A stretch of DNA of 64,000 nt from Hyperoodon ampullatus (GCA_949752795.1 OX457056.1:177654428-177718427); one strand, 5' to 3'. Counted from the first letter of the stretch, positions 34,871-46,789 are shown. A program made the numbers and translations. The notes: generated by a model from the letters alone, not told the origin.

Positions 34871-34984
34871 CATCAACTCTTACCTGTTCCCTACCTTCCT
34901 GTGCATACCCATCTGCTTTTGTTCCTTCAGGCCTGTTTTCTGCATTGTAGTCGGAGTGACTGTCTTGAGGGCAAACTGAAGAGA

Positions 34985-35195
34985 TCTGATCAAGGACTTC
35001 TCTGTCCTCTTAGCTATAGTCCAAAGTCCTCAATGTGACCTTCTGTACCTCACATGCATTGCTCCTGCCCACTCTCCAGTCTATTTCTTTATAGTCTATC
35101 TTCCCTCATAGATAGTGAGCTCCATGAGGGCAGGGAGTACGTGTGCCTTGTTCTTAACTTCATCTGCAACGCCTGTCATGTAGTTGGTTCTAGAG
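34985..35195 (+). mobile_element. L2 LINE 3' end
   Basis: 'agctatagtccaaagtcctc', 'cctcatagatagtgagctccatgagggcagggag', 'cgcctgtcatgtagttggtt' are L2 3' blocks. Confidence 0.75.
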
Positions 35196-35204
35196 AGACA
35201 GCTT

Positions 35205-35640
35205 AGGAGAGAGAAAGAGAGTGGAAGAATGAATACCATCCAACTGGAGATTCTAGCAGATAGTTTGAGACATAAATTTGGGACCAATAGTGTAACGAGA
35301 GTAGATGGAGAAATGCAAGTAAACGAATTTACACATAATGAGAATAATGGTGGCTGGGAACAAAACCTTGGGGAAACATTGACATTTCAGGTGGCCACAT
35401 GAATGAGGAAGGATAAGTAACTTGAAAGGAGGCTGGCTGACAAGGAGCTGCCAATGACATAGGCAGGGAACCAGCAGAGAGCTCAAGGCAACAGGAAGGA
35501 ATGTCAGATGCTATCAAGAGAAATAGCACTAGAAGGACAGAAAAGAGGCCAGGTTTCCAGGCGATACAGGGGATAGAAGAACAAGTTAAATGACATGAAG
35601 TGGAGATGGCCAGGCCACTGCAGACCGTGTGACTCTCAAT
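35205..35640 (+). repeat. Old high-copy repeat fragment
   Basis: 'ccttggggaaacattgacatttcaggtgg', 'gatgctatcaagagaaatagcac' and 'agaggccaggtttcc' resemble later parts of the high-copy repeat. Assignment uncertain. Confidence 0.4.
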
Positions 35641-35809
35641 AAGATGCTCGAGATGGTTTCTTTAAAAAAATCAATATCATTATTTTTAATTGTTGAGGAA
35701 GTTCTAGATTAAAAGAGGCTAAAGAGGCTCAACAACAACCATGCATTTGATTGGATCGTGGCTCAGGAAAACTTTTTTAAAAACTCTAAAGTTAACTGTG
35801 TGAATATCT

Positions 35810-36760
35810 GGAATTAGAGTCTTCCAAGGAGAGGAAACAGTCAATGCAAAGGCCCCAGAGAGGACCCCGGCCTGGCCTTTTTTTTTTTTTTTTTTTTACA
35901 GTTGTACACTTTACTGAATGCTTGTTATGTACTAGCTACTTTCATGCCTTTTTCTTTTTTTCTTTTTTTTTGGCTGCATTGGGTCTTAGTAGCAGTATGC
36001 AGGGTCTTCGTTGAGGCCTGAGGGATCTTTCGTTGTGGCACGGCTGTTCGTTGTGGTGCAGGGGCTTCTGTCTAGTTGTGGTGCGTGGGCTCCAGGGCAC
36101 ATGGGCTCTGTAGTTTGCGGCACACAGGCTCCCTCCCTGAGGTGCACAAGCTCAGTAGTTGTGGCGCGCGGGCTTAGTTGCCCCATGGCCTGTGGGATCT
36201 TAGTTCCCCGACCAGGGATCGAACCCACATCCCCTGCATTGGAAGGCAGATTCTTTACCACTGGACCACCGGGGAAGTCCCCTGCTTGGCCTTTTCGAGG
36301 AACAGCAAGGAGCCCAGTGTTGCCAGAGGAAGGTGAAAAAGTCGTAAGAGTGGTAGAATGTGTAGGCTCATTGTAAAGATTTTGGACTTGAATCGATTTT
36401 CCACATATTAAGTTTAAACTATCTATTTGATATCCAAGTGGAGATGTTGAGTAGGCAGTTGGGTACACAAGTCTGAAATTCAGGAGAGAAGCTGGGAAAA
36501 GGAGATTAAAATGCAGGAGTCATCAGCATATTAGATAATTTCAAAACCAGGAGATTGAATGAGGTCACCAAGGGAATGAACATAAAGAGAAGGTCCAAGG
36601 AGTGCACACCAGGGCGCCCCGATGTAAGAGGGCAGGGAAAAAGGAGGGACCAGCCAAGGTGGTTCTGAAGCACTTTCCAGCGTGGAGGAAAACCCAGAGA
36701 AAGTAGTGGGGTGAAGCCAAGTGAGGACAGTGTCTTCTCCAGCAGGAGGTGCTGGACCCC
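35810..36760 (+). repeat. Old high-copy repeat split by a SINE
   Basis: Left part 'ggaaacagtcaatgcaaaggccccag' (to 35881) joins right part 'cgaggaacagcaaggagcccagtg' (from 36296) without a gap, then continues 'tatccaagtggagatgttgagtaggcagttggg', 'gggagtcatcagcatatta'-like text, 'gaaggtccaaggagtgcacaccagggcgcccc' and 'gaagccaagtgaggacagtgtcttc'. One old element of at least 550 bp without the insert. Class not assigned. Confidence 0.65.
35882..36283 (-). mobile_element. CHR SINE with extra 3' segment (apparent transduction)
   Basis: Sense (minus) starts gggacttccc at about 36283 and runs through the tRNA-like 'ggttcgatccctggtcgggg' to 'cccaatgcagcc' and an interrupted A-tail (35949-35971). It then continues for about 50 bp of MIR-like sequence (35898-35948) into a second A-run (35882-35897). 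The whole block is bounded by a 12-bp duplication, gcctggcctttt at 35870-35881 and gcttggcctttt at 36284-36295 (one mismatch). Confidence 0.88.
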
Positions 36761-39700
36761 TACTACTGGTGGGTCAAAGACGAGGCCTGAGACCTGGGTT
36801 TATCACATACAGACAGAGGGACCACTGACCTTGACCAGTTTTGGCAGAGTGACATAGGCAAACAGCAGACCTGCCGGGGCTCAGGAGAGACTGGGAAGGG
36901 AGTGATTGGACACAGCGAGTACAGACAGCTGAACAGGAGGTGGGGTCACAGCCAAAGGGGAAGGGGGTCAAGAGACATTTTTGGCTTTGGGGTCTTTTTT
37001 CTGGTTTTGCTTTAAGATTGGCGACAAAGCTGTATGCTGATGGGACTGAGGGAGTGAATGAGCAAGTAAGTGAGCGAGCTGGTGCAGATGCAGGGCCAAG
37101 CGAGGGTCCCTGCCATAGGGGAGAGGTCTGAGCAGGCTTAGAAACTGAGTCCTAGGTGATGGGTGACACCCCCGGGGAGAGGAGAACACAGAGAGCCTGG
37201 GCTGCTGTTCCCCAGCAGCCTCTCTGCCTCTACTGGTCGCGTCCTCCCCTCCCGCTGACACCAGAATCTGGCTTTTCTAACAGCCGCTTTGCCTGGAGCC
37301 CAATTAAGGCAAAGATACAAATTCGCTGGCCATGGCCCCATGAAGTCTGGCCTCAGGGCTGCAGCCCATTTGGAAAACGTTTTAATTTCATTTGTGTGTT
37401 TTTTCAATTTGATTATTAAGTGCTGCTTGCACATGGACGGGGGGGAAGGCCTGTTTTTATTCCCTGATTCCCCTTCCTCCCTGGCCTGCGTGCTTCCCTC
37501 GTGAGTAATGGGGAGGCTGCTTTTCTGGAACGCAAGGGAAAACTTCCAGCAAATTGCAAAAGCATGTTCCTTTCTTGAAAAATCCTTTCACACTTGTTTT
37601 TTACTCCGTTTGTGAAGTTCATGAAAAGCCGCCATAAATGTACTTTAAAAGGCCTTAACTTTCTTTGTTCTCCTTGTGGAACTTTCTCTCTCTCTCTCAC
37701 GGGGGTATATAATTTAAAGGGATAATAAACAAGACATAAAGCCAGAGGGGTGAGTGGTGTGATGAAGGGAATGAAACAAACTTTAGAAGTGTCAGGGGTT
37801 TGCAGGGAGGGGGAGATTCCGTCTGCATATACAGGAGGTAACAGCCTAGCACTTCCCCACGACTCCTTAGATTTGTTTCTAAAGTTATTAACATTTAACA
37901 CAGGACTAGGGCAGCAGGGTAGACAGAAAGAGCAGAGTAATAAAGGCTCAGGAAGAACGACAAATCCTTTTAGACACATGTCAGCGTGCTGAAGTATAAG
38001 GCGAGCAGGAGGTGTAAAAATTAAAAAAACAGCGCTGTCAAGAATTTGCAAAGAAGGTTCTCGCCTGAACACTAGAGCTGTGTGGCGTCCAGACAGAGAA
38101 ATACAGACGGTTCTTAAAGGGGATCGAGGCCATATAAGGAGTTCCCTCTGCAGAAAGAGACATCATTCTGGTTTGGGTCCTTGTCAGCCTGGGAAGCTTT
38201 CTGAATATGGGCAGGAGGAGGAAAGGGCAGAAAGGTGGGGCTTCACAAGCCTCAGCGCCTGCCCTGGTGGCCACCCATGGGGCCGGGCGGCGGAAGTGCT
38301 GTGGGCGGTTTGGTGCGCAGGACTCAGGGACTGGGGCCTGTGCCTTAGCCAGTTACTGGGCAGCCCCTTGTTGTTGGTCTGTCCCCAGTATCTGAATTCA
38401 TCTAGGGCGCCATGTCTGATGTATCTGCCATTAGCCTCTTGGCTCTGAGGTTGGCCAAGTGAAGATGGAGGCCCTCCTCTCCCCACTCCCATTTCTCTCT
38501 CTGTAGCACCTGCTTTCCTCCTGGATGCCCTTCACCTCATTTCGCTCTCTCACCCACCAGCTGGACTCCTGAGAAGAGATCAAGAATAAGCAGGAAGCTG
38601 CATTGTGATAAAGGCCTGAGAGAGAAAAATTCCAGCTCTGGGACAGCGACCCAGCCTCAATTAGCAGTGTCTGCCTGGGGTTCTGGGAGGTGCCAGTGGG
38701 GCTGGTGCCCATGGCCATGTAAGTGACAGGCAGCAAAAGCCTTAAATCTCCCCGAGCCTCGGGAGAACCAGCAGTGGCCCTCCCCGCCATCCCTTCCCTC
38801 GGTGGCTGGCCCCGTGGCCCCTGCTCCTGGGGAAGCTGTTCTGCAGACCCTCCTGCCCGCCTGGCCGCTGCCCGCCTCTTCTCCCCAGCTGGCCAGTTGC
38901 CTCCTGTCTGTTCCGCCTTGTGCTCGCCCCCTCTCTTTCTCTTCCTCTTTCTGCTCCTGTGAACTTCGAATTCCCCCTCTCCTTCCCACTCCCTTTGGCA
39001 GAGAACCAGGGAATAGTGGGGACTGGACGTCGGTGGCCTCAAGCTCAGAACTGGTTGCCTGCTAAGCCATGGTTTCCCCAAAGGCCCCTCACCACTCTAC
39101 ACTGGGGGCATTTCCCCCCTGAAACACCCTCATGGGCACTCAGGGGAGGGAGGAACAATGACTGTGCCTTTCTTTGTGCCCCATGTGTAACCCCAGCCTG
39201 GAACCCTGCTGTCTCCAAGACCTGCTTTTGTATCCCTATTTCCATTTTGCAAATGGGAAACTAAGGCTCAGAGAGATCTCCAGAGCTTCTGAGGCCATCG
39301 CTGTACCTAACTAAGGAAACACTTGCTAAATGTATCTAATTCCACCTTCTTCTTAGGAAAGGTCTGGTCCACAGGGTTGCATCGGGGCTATTAACCTTCA
39401 GTTCTCTGATGCGCTCGCCTTCTGCATCCTTTCATGGAGACACCCAGCTTCCTCCTGCTTCCACCACCCCAATTTAGCATAAGGGTCCCTTCCTCCACCC
39501 CAGTTTAGCATAAGCTTCATGCACGCTGTGGCTCTTTTCATAGTCCAGGCTCCACCAGAACCCAGAACCTATTGAGAGCGAACAAGATTGTGTTTTGACA
39601 CAGCACCCGGCTTCCCACATTTTTCGCCTCCGCCACTTGGATGTTCACAAAGCGTTTGTATGTGCCTGCAACAGAATCGGTTCAGCTTGACAAACGCAAG

Positions 39701-40354
39701 ACCGTCAGCCCCTTTGCAGCGAATCTGCTCCCTTAATTAACCTGGGGGATGGGGAAACTAATAAAGAAGTTTTATTAAATGCAGAGAAAATCATCCCTTT
39801 CAAACACCCCCATGGAGAAGTCTGAGCCAGATCCCTGTGATGATTCATCTGCACTAACTGGTCCTTTACTGGGAGATGAGTAAGAGCAGAGTTTGTTCAA
39901 GCAGCCAGGAGAAGCCGCCCCCGCTTGGCCCCTAGAAGGCTCTCTTTAGGGCACGCTGGTCTGTACACACGCTGATAGCTGTTTCATATCTGCACTGATG
40001 GGCTTAACCGAGCAGTTGCCACACAGCCAGCACGCGCACACAGCGTGGCCGGGAGGGGGTGTTTATGGGGCTTGCCGCTAATGACTCCCATTTATGGAGC
40101 ATGTGTGGAGCAGCTGAACGGGCCGACTAAGACAGGACATCAGTAAGGCCTGGGTTTTGCAGACCGGCTGCATGCACAGGCTTTCCTAAGAAGCCGCGGG
40201 GATGGTTCTAGTACGAGCTTCTGGGGGAATCCAAGGCTCCTCGGAATTCAGGCTTTTCAGTGTGAACGATGCCCTGACGAAGATGGTTTTGCTAGGGAAG
40301 CTGCTGGCCAGACTGATTGGACAAGGCCAGTAGTAAAAATTATTGCAGTTATAA
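36761..40354. other. 3.6-kb stretch with no recognisable transposon
   Basis: No SINE, LINE, LTR or DNA transposon is recognised. 37270-37660 and 39600-40290 contain unique A/T-rich motifs (cccaattaaggc, gattattaagtgc, cccttaattaacc, ccgctaatgac) like those in conserved non-coding elements. Two long minus-strand frames (37416-38072 and 38431-39081, both about 217 codons) match no family I know. 39459-39514 has a loose 32-bp duplication with core tttagcataag. Constraint is inference from absence of repeats. Confidence 0.5.
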
Positions 40355-40605
40355 GAATAAAAGCTAACATTTATTGTTCACTCGCCTCATGCCAGAGATA
40401 GTAGAAAGCACACGTGTATTTTTTTTCTTTCATGTAATCCTCAAACAAACCTATGAGGTTGGTACTACTTTTTTGTTTGTTTGCTTAATTTTCATGGTAC
40501 AGAGGAAGGAACGGGCCTAGAGAGATGAAGCATCTTGCCCAGAGCTGCAGAGCTGGGATTTTAACCCTGGTGTTCTAACTCCAGAGCCTGGTTACGTAAG
40601 CACAG
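40355..40605 (-). mobile_element. MIR SINE, antisense
   Basis: 'aaagctaacatttattgttcactcgcctcatgcc', 'tgtaatcctcaaacaaacctatgaggttggtac', 'gccctagag'-like text and 'cttgcccagagctgcagagctggg', then 'gttctaactccagagcc': nearly complete antisense MIR. Confidence 0.85.
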
Positions 40606-40654
40606 AAAAGTGAATTCTAGAAGTTGAATCAGCGTTTTAAATCACAGTTACGGC

Positions 40655-40850
40655 AGGATGGCATAGCAGTTAAATATAGGCATTTTCGTATTAGAAAGAC
40701 CTAGATTTGAGCTTCAGTTTCTTCCAGTTGCAAGTTACATAAACTATTTAAGCCTCGGTTTCCCCTATAAAGGTAGGAATAGTTGTAACACCTACGAGTA
40801 GGATATGGAAAGCCTCAGTGCCCCTGCACAGAATAAGCCTCCAGTGAATA
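40655..40850 (+). mobile_element. MIR SINE
   Basis: 'ggcatagcagttaaatataggcat', 'agatttgagcttcag', 'taagcctcggtttcccctataaaggtagg' and 'agtgcccctgcacagaataagc' are sense MIR. It lies 50 bp from an antisense MIR. Confidence 0.75.
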
Positions 40851-41924
40851 TGTAACAACACACACACACCCATGCTCACTGAGGTCAGTGGCACCATGAA
40901 TCTGAGTGTGGACCCAGAGAGGCTAGAGCATGGCTTCTGTGACGTGCCAGCTGTGAGCCCTTAGGGAAGTCACAGCCACCTGAGCCTTCGTTTCCTGCAG
41001 TGGAATGGGACAGCGATAGGACCGCTCACAACAGACCTGATTCAATCAGGGTGTTGGGACCACACAGAGTGGGTATGAGGAACCTATTCTGCATCTTCCA
41101 AGGCACTGGAAATGCTGCTTGTTGTCTTTGGAAACCCTGGTTGGATTTCTCCCTTTTGAGCACAACGGCCCGCACATCGCACATGGTTATGAGCAGCAAA
41201 GGAAACAGAAACCCGACCTTCAAAGTTCTTATGTGCTCCAGGGGGAAGATGGGACCAACAAAAATAAAGCATTCATTAAAAACAAAATGACATGTCCATA
41301 TACACACATACTTGTAGATAATGACTTGCAGCCGTGCGGAGACCCAGGCAGGGGCTGCGGGATTTTGCTGGAGTGCTTGGGAAGACATCTGGGAAGCTTT
41401 CTGGAAGGAGAGGGATTTGGGAAAGAGGAGAGAGGTCCCCCCTTGAGTGGGATCTCAGGTTCATTTCCTTCTCATCTCGTGTTTCCTGCACCCAGCACGC
41501 AGTAGGTGCTCAATGCATGCTTGCTAAATGAGAACAGGAAGTGGAGAGAGTGGGTTTCAAGCAGGGGAAGTGAGCAAACAGTGCAGTGGTGAGTCAGAGG
41601 GAGGGCAGGCGCTCCACTAACTGCTGAAGGCATGAGTTTATTTTTCTTTAATGTTTTCTGCCATTGGTCCATGATAAGCCTGGAATCAGAGAGAGGGGGA
41701 GAGGAAGAGAGAAAGGAGGCATCCTTCTATTTATGTGGTGTTGGTATAGCCCACATTCACGTGTACTTGACACTCACACCACACCTGATATTGGATCCCA
41801 GCATGAAGCAGCTGAAAAATGCCCCTTGGAGCACAGACACTTTTGGTTGCCTCCCTCAGAGTAGTTCCCTCTTCTTCTCTACTTATAACACCTCAATTTT
41901 GTTCAAGATCCATTCCTCGGTGGC
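40851..41924. other. Unassigned stretch
   Basis: Short (CA)n at 40857-40868. Open frames on both strands (minus 41026-41388, plus 41119-41505) match nothing known. No named repeat. Confidence 0.4.
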
Positions 41925-42480
41925 AGTTACTCTGGTGATTTGTACTGTGTCAGCTGGGCTAGCCTGAAATTGGCTTCCCCCGAGTCCCCCTTCCAGATGG
42001 GCCAGGAGGGAGATCTTTGCCTGAGATCTGGAGGCAGATGTCAAGCCCAAATGGCTGGCGGGTGGAAGTGGGGGTCATCAGACTCACCTCATTGTCAAAG
42101 AGTGGTGGCCAAGCCTGCAGCTGCTTCACCTTTGCCTCATTCCTTCTTTGGCTTCTCCAGTGCCTTGGCCAGATCTCAGCGACAAAGGGCACCAGCTTCT
42201 CCTGCAGGGCATCCAGGTCGGGCGCCATGAGAACCCATAACATGGGTTCCAGTCCATCCTTGCGGGATCCAGCTTGTCCTTGCACTCGCCCACAATACAT
42301 CCGTCTCCCCCCCCCCACTTCCTGCCCTGTGGACTTTGAAGCTGCACATCAGATGCAGACTACAGCCCATAGAGATGGGTTGGAGATCTCACAACAGCAG
42401 AAGTTCCAATCCCTGCAACAAATTCAATTCCATGTTTACGTGGAACCCCTGAAACGTGGTTCTAGTGCTTCCAGATCGAA
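41925..42480. other. Probable old repeat, not named
   Basis: The text ends 'cttccagatcgaaccctgactgatat', a typical end of old LTR-type repeats, and the upstream part has no coding similarity. A short C-run lies at 42307-42316. Confidence 0.35.
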
Positions 42481-42484
42481 CCCT

Positions 42485-42960
42485 GACTGATATAGATACC
42501 GTATCCCCTGCTCCAGAGTGAACTCTAGTTGGTCTGAGCCAATCATAGTGTCCCTAGTCTCCTTGCTGGTAATAAGTTTAGGTGTGGGCAGGTGACCCAG
42601 TTCTAGCCTGTGACAGGAACTCCAGTCAGAGGCTTCTGGCAAAGGCTCCCTTGATCTGAAAAAGAGACACACAAAAAAGACGGTGCTCTTCTTCTGCTGG
42701 ACGTTAACTGGATATCATGGTTGGAATTGAGGCAGCCGTTGTAACCATGTTGGGGCGTTATCCAAAGAACCAAGCTGAGGATCAAGATAGAAAAGATAAA
42801 AAGAACCCGTGTCCTTAATGATATAGTTGAGCTGATGAATGAACCTTCCTCGAAGCTGCCTACACCTGGAGTTCCAGATATGTGAGATGATATATTTTCT
42901 TATGGTTAAGTCACTTGAGGCCGGGTTTCTGTTTCTTGCAGGCAAAAACAACCTAGTCCA
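42485..42960 (+). mobile_element. Ancient LTR-like interspersed repeat
   Basis: 'gtctgagccaatcatagtgtcc', 'gtgtccttaatgatatagttgagctgatgaatgaacc', 'ctgcctacacctggagttcc', 'gtgagatgatatattttcttatgg' and 'gtttctgtttcttgcagg' follow the order of the element at 18380-18865. The minus-strand frame at 42715-43122 is a chance reading across it. Confidence 0.55.
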
Positions 42961-44499
42961 ATTCCCACCCCCAAAAGAAGCCCCAGATTTCTTCTTGCAA
43001 TGGATCCCAAAGTTTCCATCCACCAGGAGCTTTTCCAAAAGGGAGGTGGGCAGCTTGGAGTGAACCTGGTATCTGACCTCTCCATGTTGGGTCTTCTCAT
43101 CAGAGAAAATGAATAGGAACACATCAGCAATCCACAGAGGATTTAAAAGTAAACTATAGAATTCAGGATTACCAAAATGATTTCCAGATTATAGTCCAAG
43201 AAAGAATAGGTTAAGGTTAGAATTATGGGAATCATGATAATCAGGTCTACCAGTAGGATGCAAGTAACAGAAAGCTCAATTCGAATTGGCTGTACCAACA
43301 TGCCTGCTTTTTACCTTTCTTCTCTCATCCCTTAGCTCACCCTTTTGCTTTGTGATGCTGGAATGGTACCCTGCAATCCACTTTTCACAGACTCTGGTGA
43401 GGTTCTGCCAATAGGCCGCACTAGAGGAATACTGGGAGGTGAGAGAAAAGAAGGACTTCATTTCTGTCTTTCAGTTCGTGGTAGTGTCTCTCCAGCAAGA
43501 GTAGACAGTGGGCTCCACTTCCCAGCTCCTTTTGACACTCCCAGAGCTCTTTCACCATGTCCCTGTAGAGGGACCAGAGCCTACCAACAGCCATGCCGGG
43601 GGAGGGGCTTCCTCATCCACTGGGCCATGAGCTCTGGGGCATCAGGGCAACCCTTCATACCTCCCTGGGGATGTGAGCACCTATGCAATCTTTCCCTCTC
43701 CTCAGTGGCCTGAGAACTTCAAGGGACTGAGCGTGAGCAATGCAGCTTCCCCCCAGGAGCCAGCATCAGTTTCATGAGACCCCCTTCCAAGGTCCTAAGC
43801 TCTGGTAACCACCCTTCCCCCCTTTTTTCCACTGACCTCAGGTGTTATTAATCTCTGGGTTACCTCAGCATCCTCTCTTTAATGTCCCACTTGGGTAACA
43901 AATTCTTTTATTAAGTCCCTGTGTTTTGAAATATCTGGTGTGGTTTCTCTTTTCCTGACTAGACCCCAAATGATAGAGTAAATTTATTAGATCATGTAAC
44001 CCCAAAGTCCAGATTGAGAACAGTCACCAGGCACAATTTGTTCCAGAGGATCTGAATCTTATTAGGGTTCCTTTCTGTTTTCTAACATTTTCTCAGCGCT
44101 GATCTCTTCTGTGTGTGGAATGTTTTGAGGATGGCTACCTTCCAGGTAGCAAAAATGGCTGTAGCACCTTCATTCCTCATAGAGATAAGCCATACTGCCT
44201 GTGAGGAAAAGAGAATGCCTTTGTCCCCAGTTTCTAAATTAGAGCCCTGAACTTCACTTTGCTTGCACTGGCTTTGGCCACTTGCCCAACACTGAACCTA
44301 TCACTGTGGCCAAGGCCTGGGTCCACTGATTAGCTAGATCACATGTTCTCTTCCTAAAGCAAGGTAGTGTCAACTTCTGTGGAGGTACAGGGCCCACCAA
44401 TGGAAATCTGGGCTCCTGGGAAGTGATGGACTGATGCTGGTGACATCATCTGATGCCTGTCCCTGGCACCTCATCTCTGATTGTCCAGGACAGCCCAAA
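42961..44499. repeat. Old repeat remnants
   Basis: 43250-43300 ('ggatgcaagtaacagaaagctcaattcgaattggctg') and 44240-44400 ('cactgtggccaaggcctggg', 'ccactgattagctagatcacatg') look like the two ends of the dispersed repeat seen antisense at 11115. 43500-43980 ('ctctggtaaccaccc', 'attaatctctgggttacctcagcatcc', 'ctgactagacccca') looks like a separate LTR-type insertion. Families not named. Confidence 0.4.
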
Positions 44500-45170
44500 T
44501 TCATATTTCTACATACTGTATGATTCCAACTTTATGACATCCTGGAAAAGACAAAACTATGGGGGGCTTCCCTGGTGGCGCAGTGGTTGAGAGTCCGCCT
44601 GCTGATGCAGGGGACGCGGGTTCGTGCCCCAGTCCGGGAAGATCCCACATGCCATGGAGTGGCTGGGCCCGTGAGCCATGGCCGCTGAGCCTGCGCCTCC
44701 GGAGCCTGTGCTCCGCAACGGGAGAGGCCACAACAGTGAGAGGCCCGCGTACCGCAAAAAAAAAAAAATGAAAAACAAAAACTATGGGGACAGTAAAAAG
44801 ATGAGTGGTTGCCAGGGATAGGAGGGGAGGGATGAAAAGGTAGAGCACAGAGGATTTTCAGGGCACTGAAAATACTCCTATGATACTGTAATGGTGGGTA
44901 CATGTTTTCAAACATTTGTCCAAACCCGTAGAATGTATAACACCAAGAGTTAGCCCTAAGGTAAACCATGGAATTTGGACTTTGGACTTTGGGTGGCAAT
45001 GCACCAGTGTAGGTTCATCAGCTGTAACAAGTGTACCATTCTGGTGGGACATGTTGATAATGGAGAAGCCATGCAGGTGTGGGAGCAGGGGGTATACAGA
45101 AAATCTCTACCTCCCTCTCAAATTTGCTGTGAACCTAAAACTGCTCTGAAAAATTAGTGTTTAAAATAAG
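44500..45170 (+). mobile_element. L1MA/MB-type 3'UTR split by a SINE
   Basis: 'tactgtatgattccaactttatgacatcctggaaaagac' joins, after the SINE, 'agtaaaaagatgagtggttgccagggatagg', 'aatggtgggtacatg', 'gtagaatgtataacaccaagag', 'gtaggttcatcagctgtaacaagtgtaccattctgg' and 'aacctaaaactgctctgaaaaat'. A long, well preserved L1M 3'UTR. Confidence 0.88.
44565..44777 (+). mobile_element. CHR SINE, short cetacean form
   Basis: ggcttccctggtggcgcagtgg...gtgagaggcccgcgtaccgc plus A-tail. Flanked by aaaactatgggg at 44553-44564 and 44778-44789, within the L1M 3'UTR. Confidence 0.95.
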
Positions 45171-45694
45171 TAAAATAAAATATGTGTATCCAAACATAAC
45201 TGATTTCTATTCCTTTTTCAAATATCTTCACAAATGAGAAATAACCCTTGGGTTAGCCTGTGTCTCAATTTAGGTTTCAAAAGTGAAGTTTCGAAGGGCC
45301 ATGAGGCAAACACAGACCGAGGGGCTCTGAGCCCCAGATACATTGTCTCAGATACATTGTCTCCACTCCTTTGTGGTCAGAGAAGTGATAAGAAAGATGT
45401 TAATCAACCAGAGTTTCCAGGAAATACTTTTCTATTTTTAACTTACACGAATTCACGTTCATTGGAAACATAACCTGAAAGGGCTCATTTCTATCTCATC
45501 TACAACAAGCTTACCCCAGGCGCTCAGGAGTTTTAAAGAGAGCAAAGGAACCACCATCCTCCAGGGTCAGCTTAAAACATTCCCTAACATTGCTTAGACC
45601 CTCTGGTCCTCCTTAGGGACCAAGCTGTTCTGTGAAATAAGACTTTATTGTGTTCTTGTCCTTGTTTTCCTTCTCTCTCTCTCTTTTATTTCTG
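45171..45694. other. Unassigned stretch
   Basis: No gene seen. A perfect 14-15-bp tandem duplication with the unit cagatacattgtct lies at 45335-45363. Confidence 0.4.
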
Positions 45695-45810
45695 ATAAAA
45701 GAATTAAGGCCCAGGGAGATCAACTGGTTTACCCAAGATCACACAGCAAGGTCATGACTCTGTCTAACTTCAAACATAAAGTCATTGGCTCCTAATGTCC
45801 CAACACAAGG
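45695..45810 (-). mobile_element. MIR fragment, antisense
   Basis: 'aattaaggcccagggagatcaactggtttacccaagatcacacagcaag' is the antisense MIR core. Confidence 0.6.
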
Positions 45811-45914
45811 CCATCTTGTTTCCAGATGACCTTCATTCTCTCTGCAGACCCCCAGGAGCTTGGCTAGGCTTTCAAGGACAGCATTTAATCATCACAAAAT
45901 GCCTTACCAGGGAG

Positions 45915-46130
45915 TAACAGTAACAAACACTTATACAGCGCTTAACATGTGCAGTTTTCTGAGCCTTTTACAGTTGTTACTTCATTTAATCCTCAAATGT
46001 CCCTGTGAGGTGGATGCTCTCAGTATCATCATCCAAAGTGTGATGGATGAGGACACCGAGGCGCAGAGAGGCTCAGTAACGGGCCCACAATTTCTCCGCC
46101 AGAAAGAGTGACTTCTGGGATGGGAACCCC
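45915..46130 (-). mobile_element. MIR SINE, antisense
   Basis: 'aacacttatacagcgcttaacatgtgc', 'gttacttcatttaatcctcaaatgtccctgtgaggtgg', 'gaggacaccgaggcgcagagaggctcagtaac' and 'gatgggaaccc' give a nearly full antisense MIR. Confidence 0.85.
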
Positions 46131-46789
46131 CGGCAGCGGGCTGTGCTCCTGCAAAGCTACATCGTCTCTGAGACATAAAGGGGAGAAAACCACAGTTGTC
46201 AGAGGAAAAACAAAGTAAGCTAAGGGAAGGATGGAGGCAGGCGGGGGAGGGGGAGGGGGAGAGGAAACCCCCCTCATAGTATTCTTGTCCTTACTGCCTC
46301 AGAAGTACATTTTCCACCCAAAAGTTATGCTCCAATAGTCTCATTCCCTCTTAAGTCCTAGACTACTCCTGGCCACTCCTAGGGTAGCCAGTCAGAAGGC
46401 CCAGGTCACAGGGAAGAGCACAAAAGCAGCCCCCCTGTTTCTCAGTAGAAGATGAAATGTTAGGGAAAATCAGTCACTGAGGGTGGGCCCCCCAGACTCT
46501 CATGACCAGCTGGAGTTGTAGCATCTGCGCCGAGCAAGACAAAACCTTCTGGGGTTACAGCCACAGTGAATCTACTGCAGGTGCTGCTGTCATGTCCAGG
46601 TAGCAATAAGAGCCCCAGAGCCACAGCATCTACCCCAGGGACACATTCACTGTGGGCCACCCGTAGGTCCAACTCATCTGTGATGACTGAAGTAAAGAAC
46701 AACCTTTTCCCTTCCCCTGATCCAATCTCACTCTGAGGGAAGATGCTGGAACACAAAATGCTTCCTTCTACATTCTGTGTAACACCATC
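46131..46789. other. Unassigned; G-rich run at 46241-46261
   Basis: 46241-46261 is gcgggggagggggaggggga followed by g, with potential for a plus-strand G-quadruplex. A minus-strand frame 46460-46972 (about 170 codons) matches nothing known. Confidence 0.4.
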
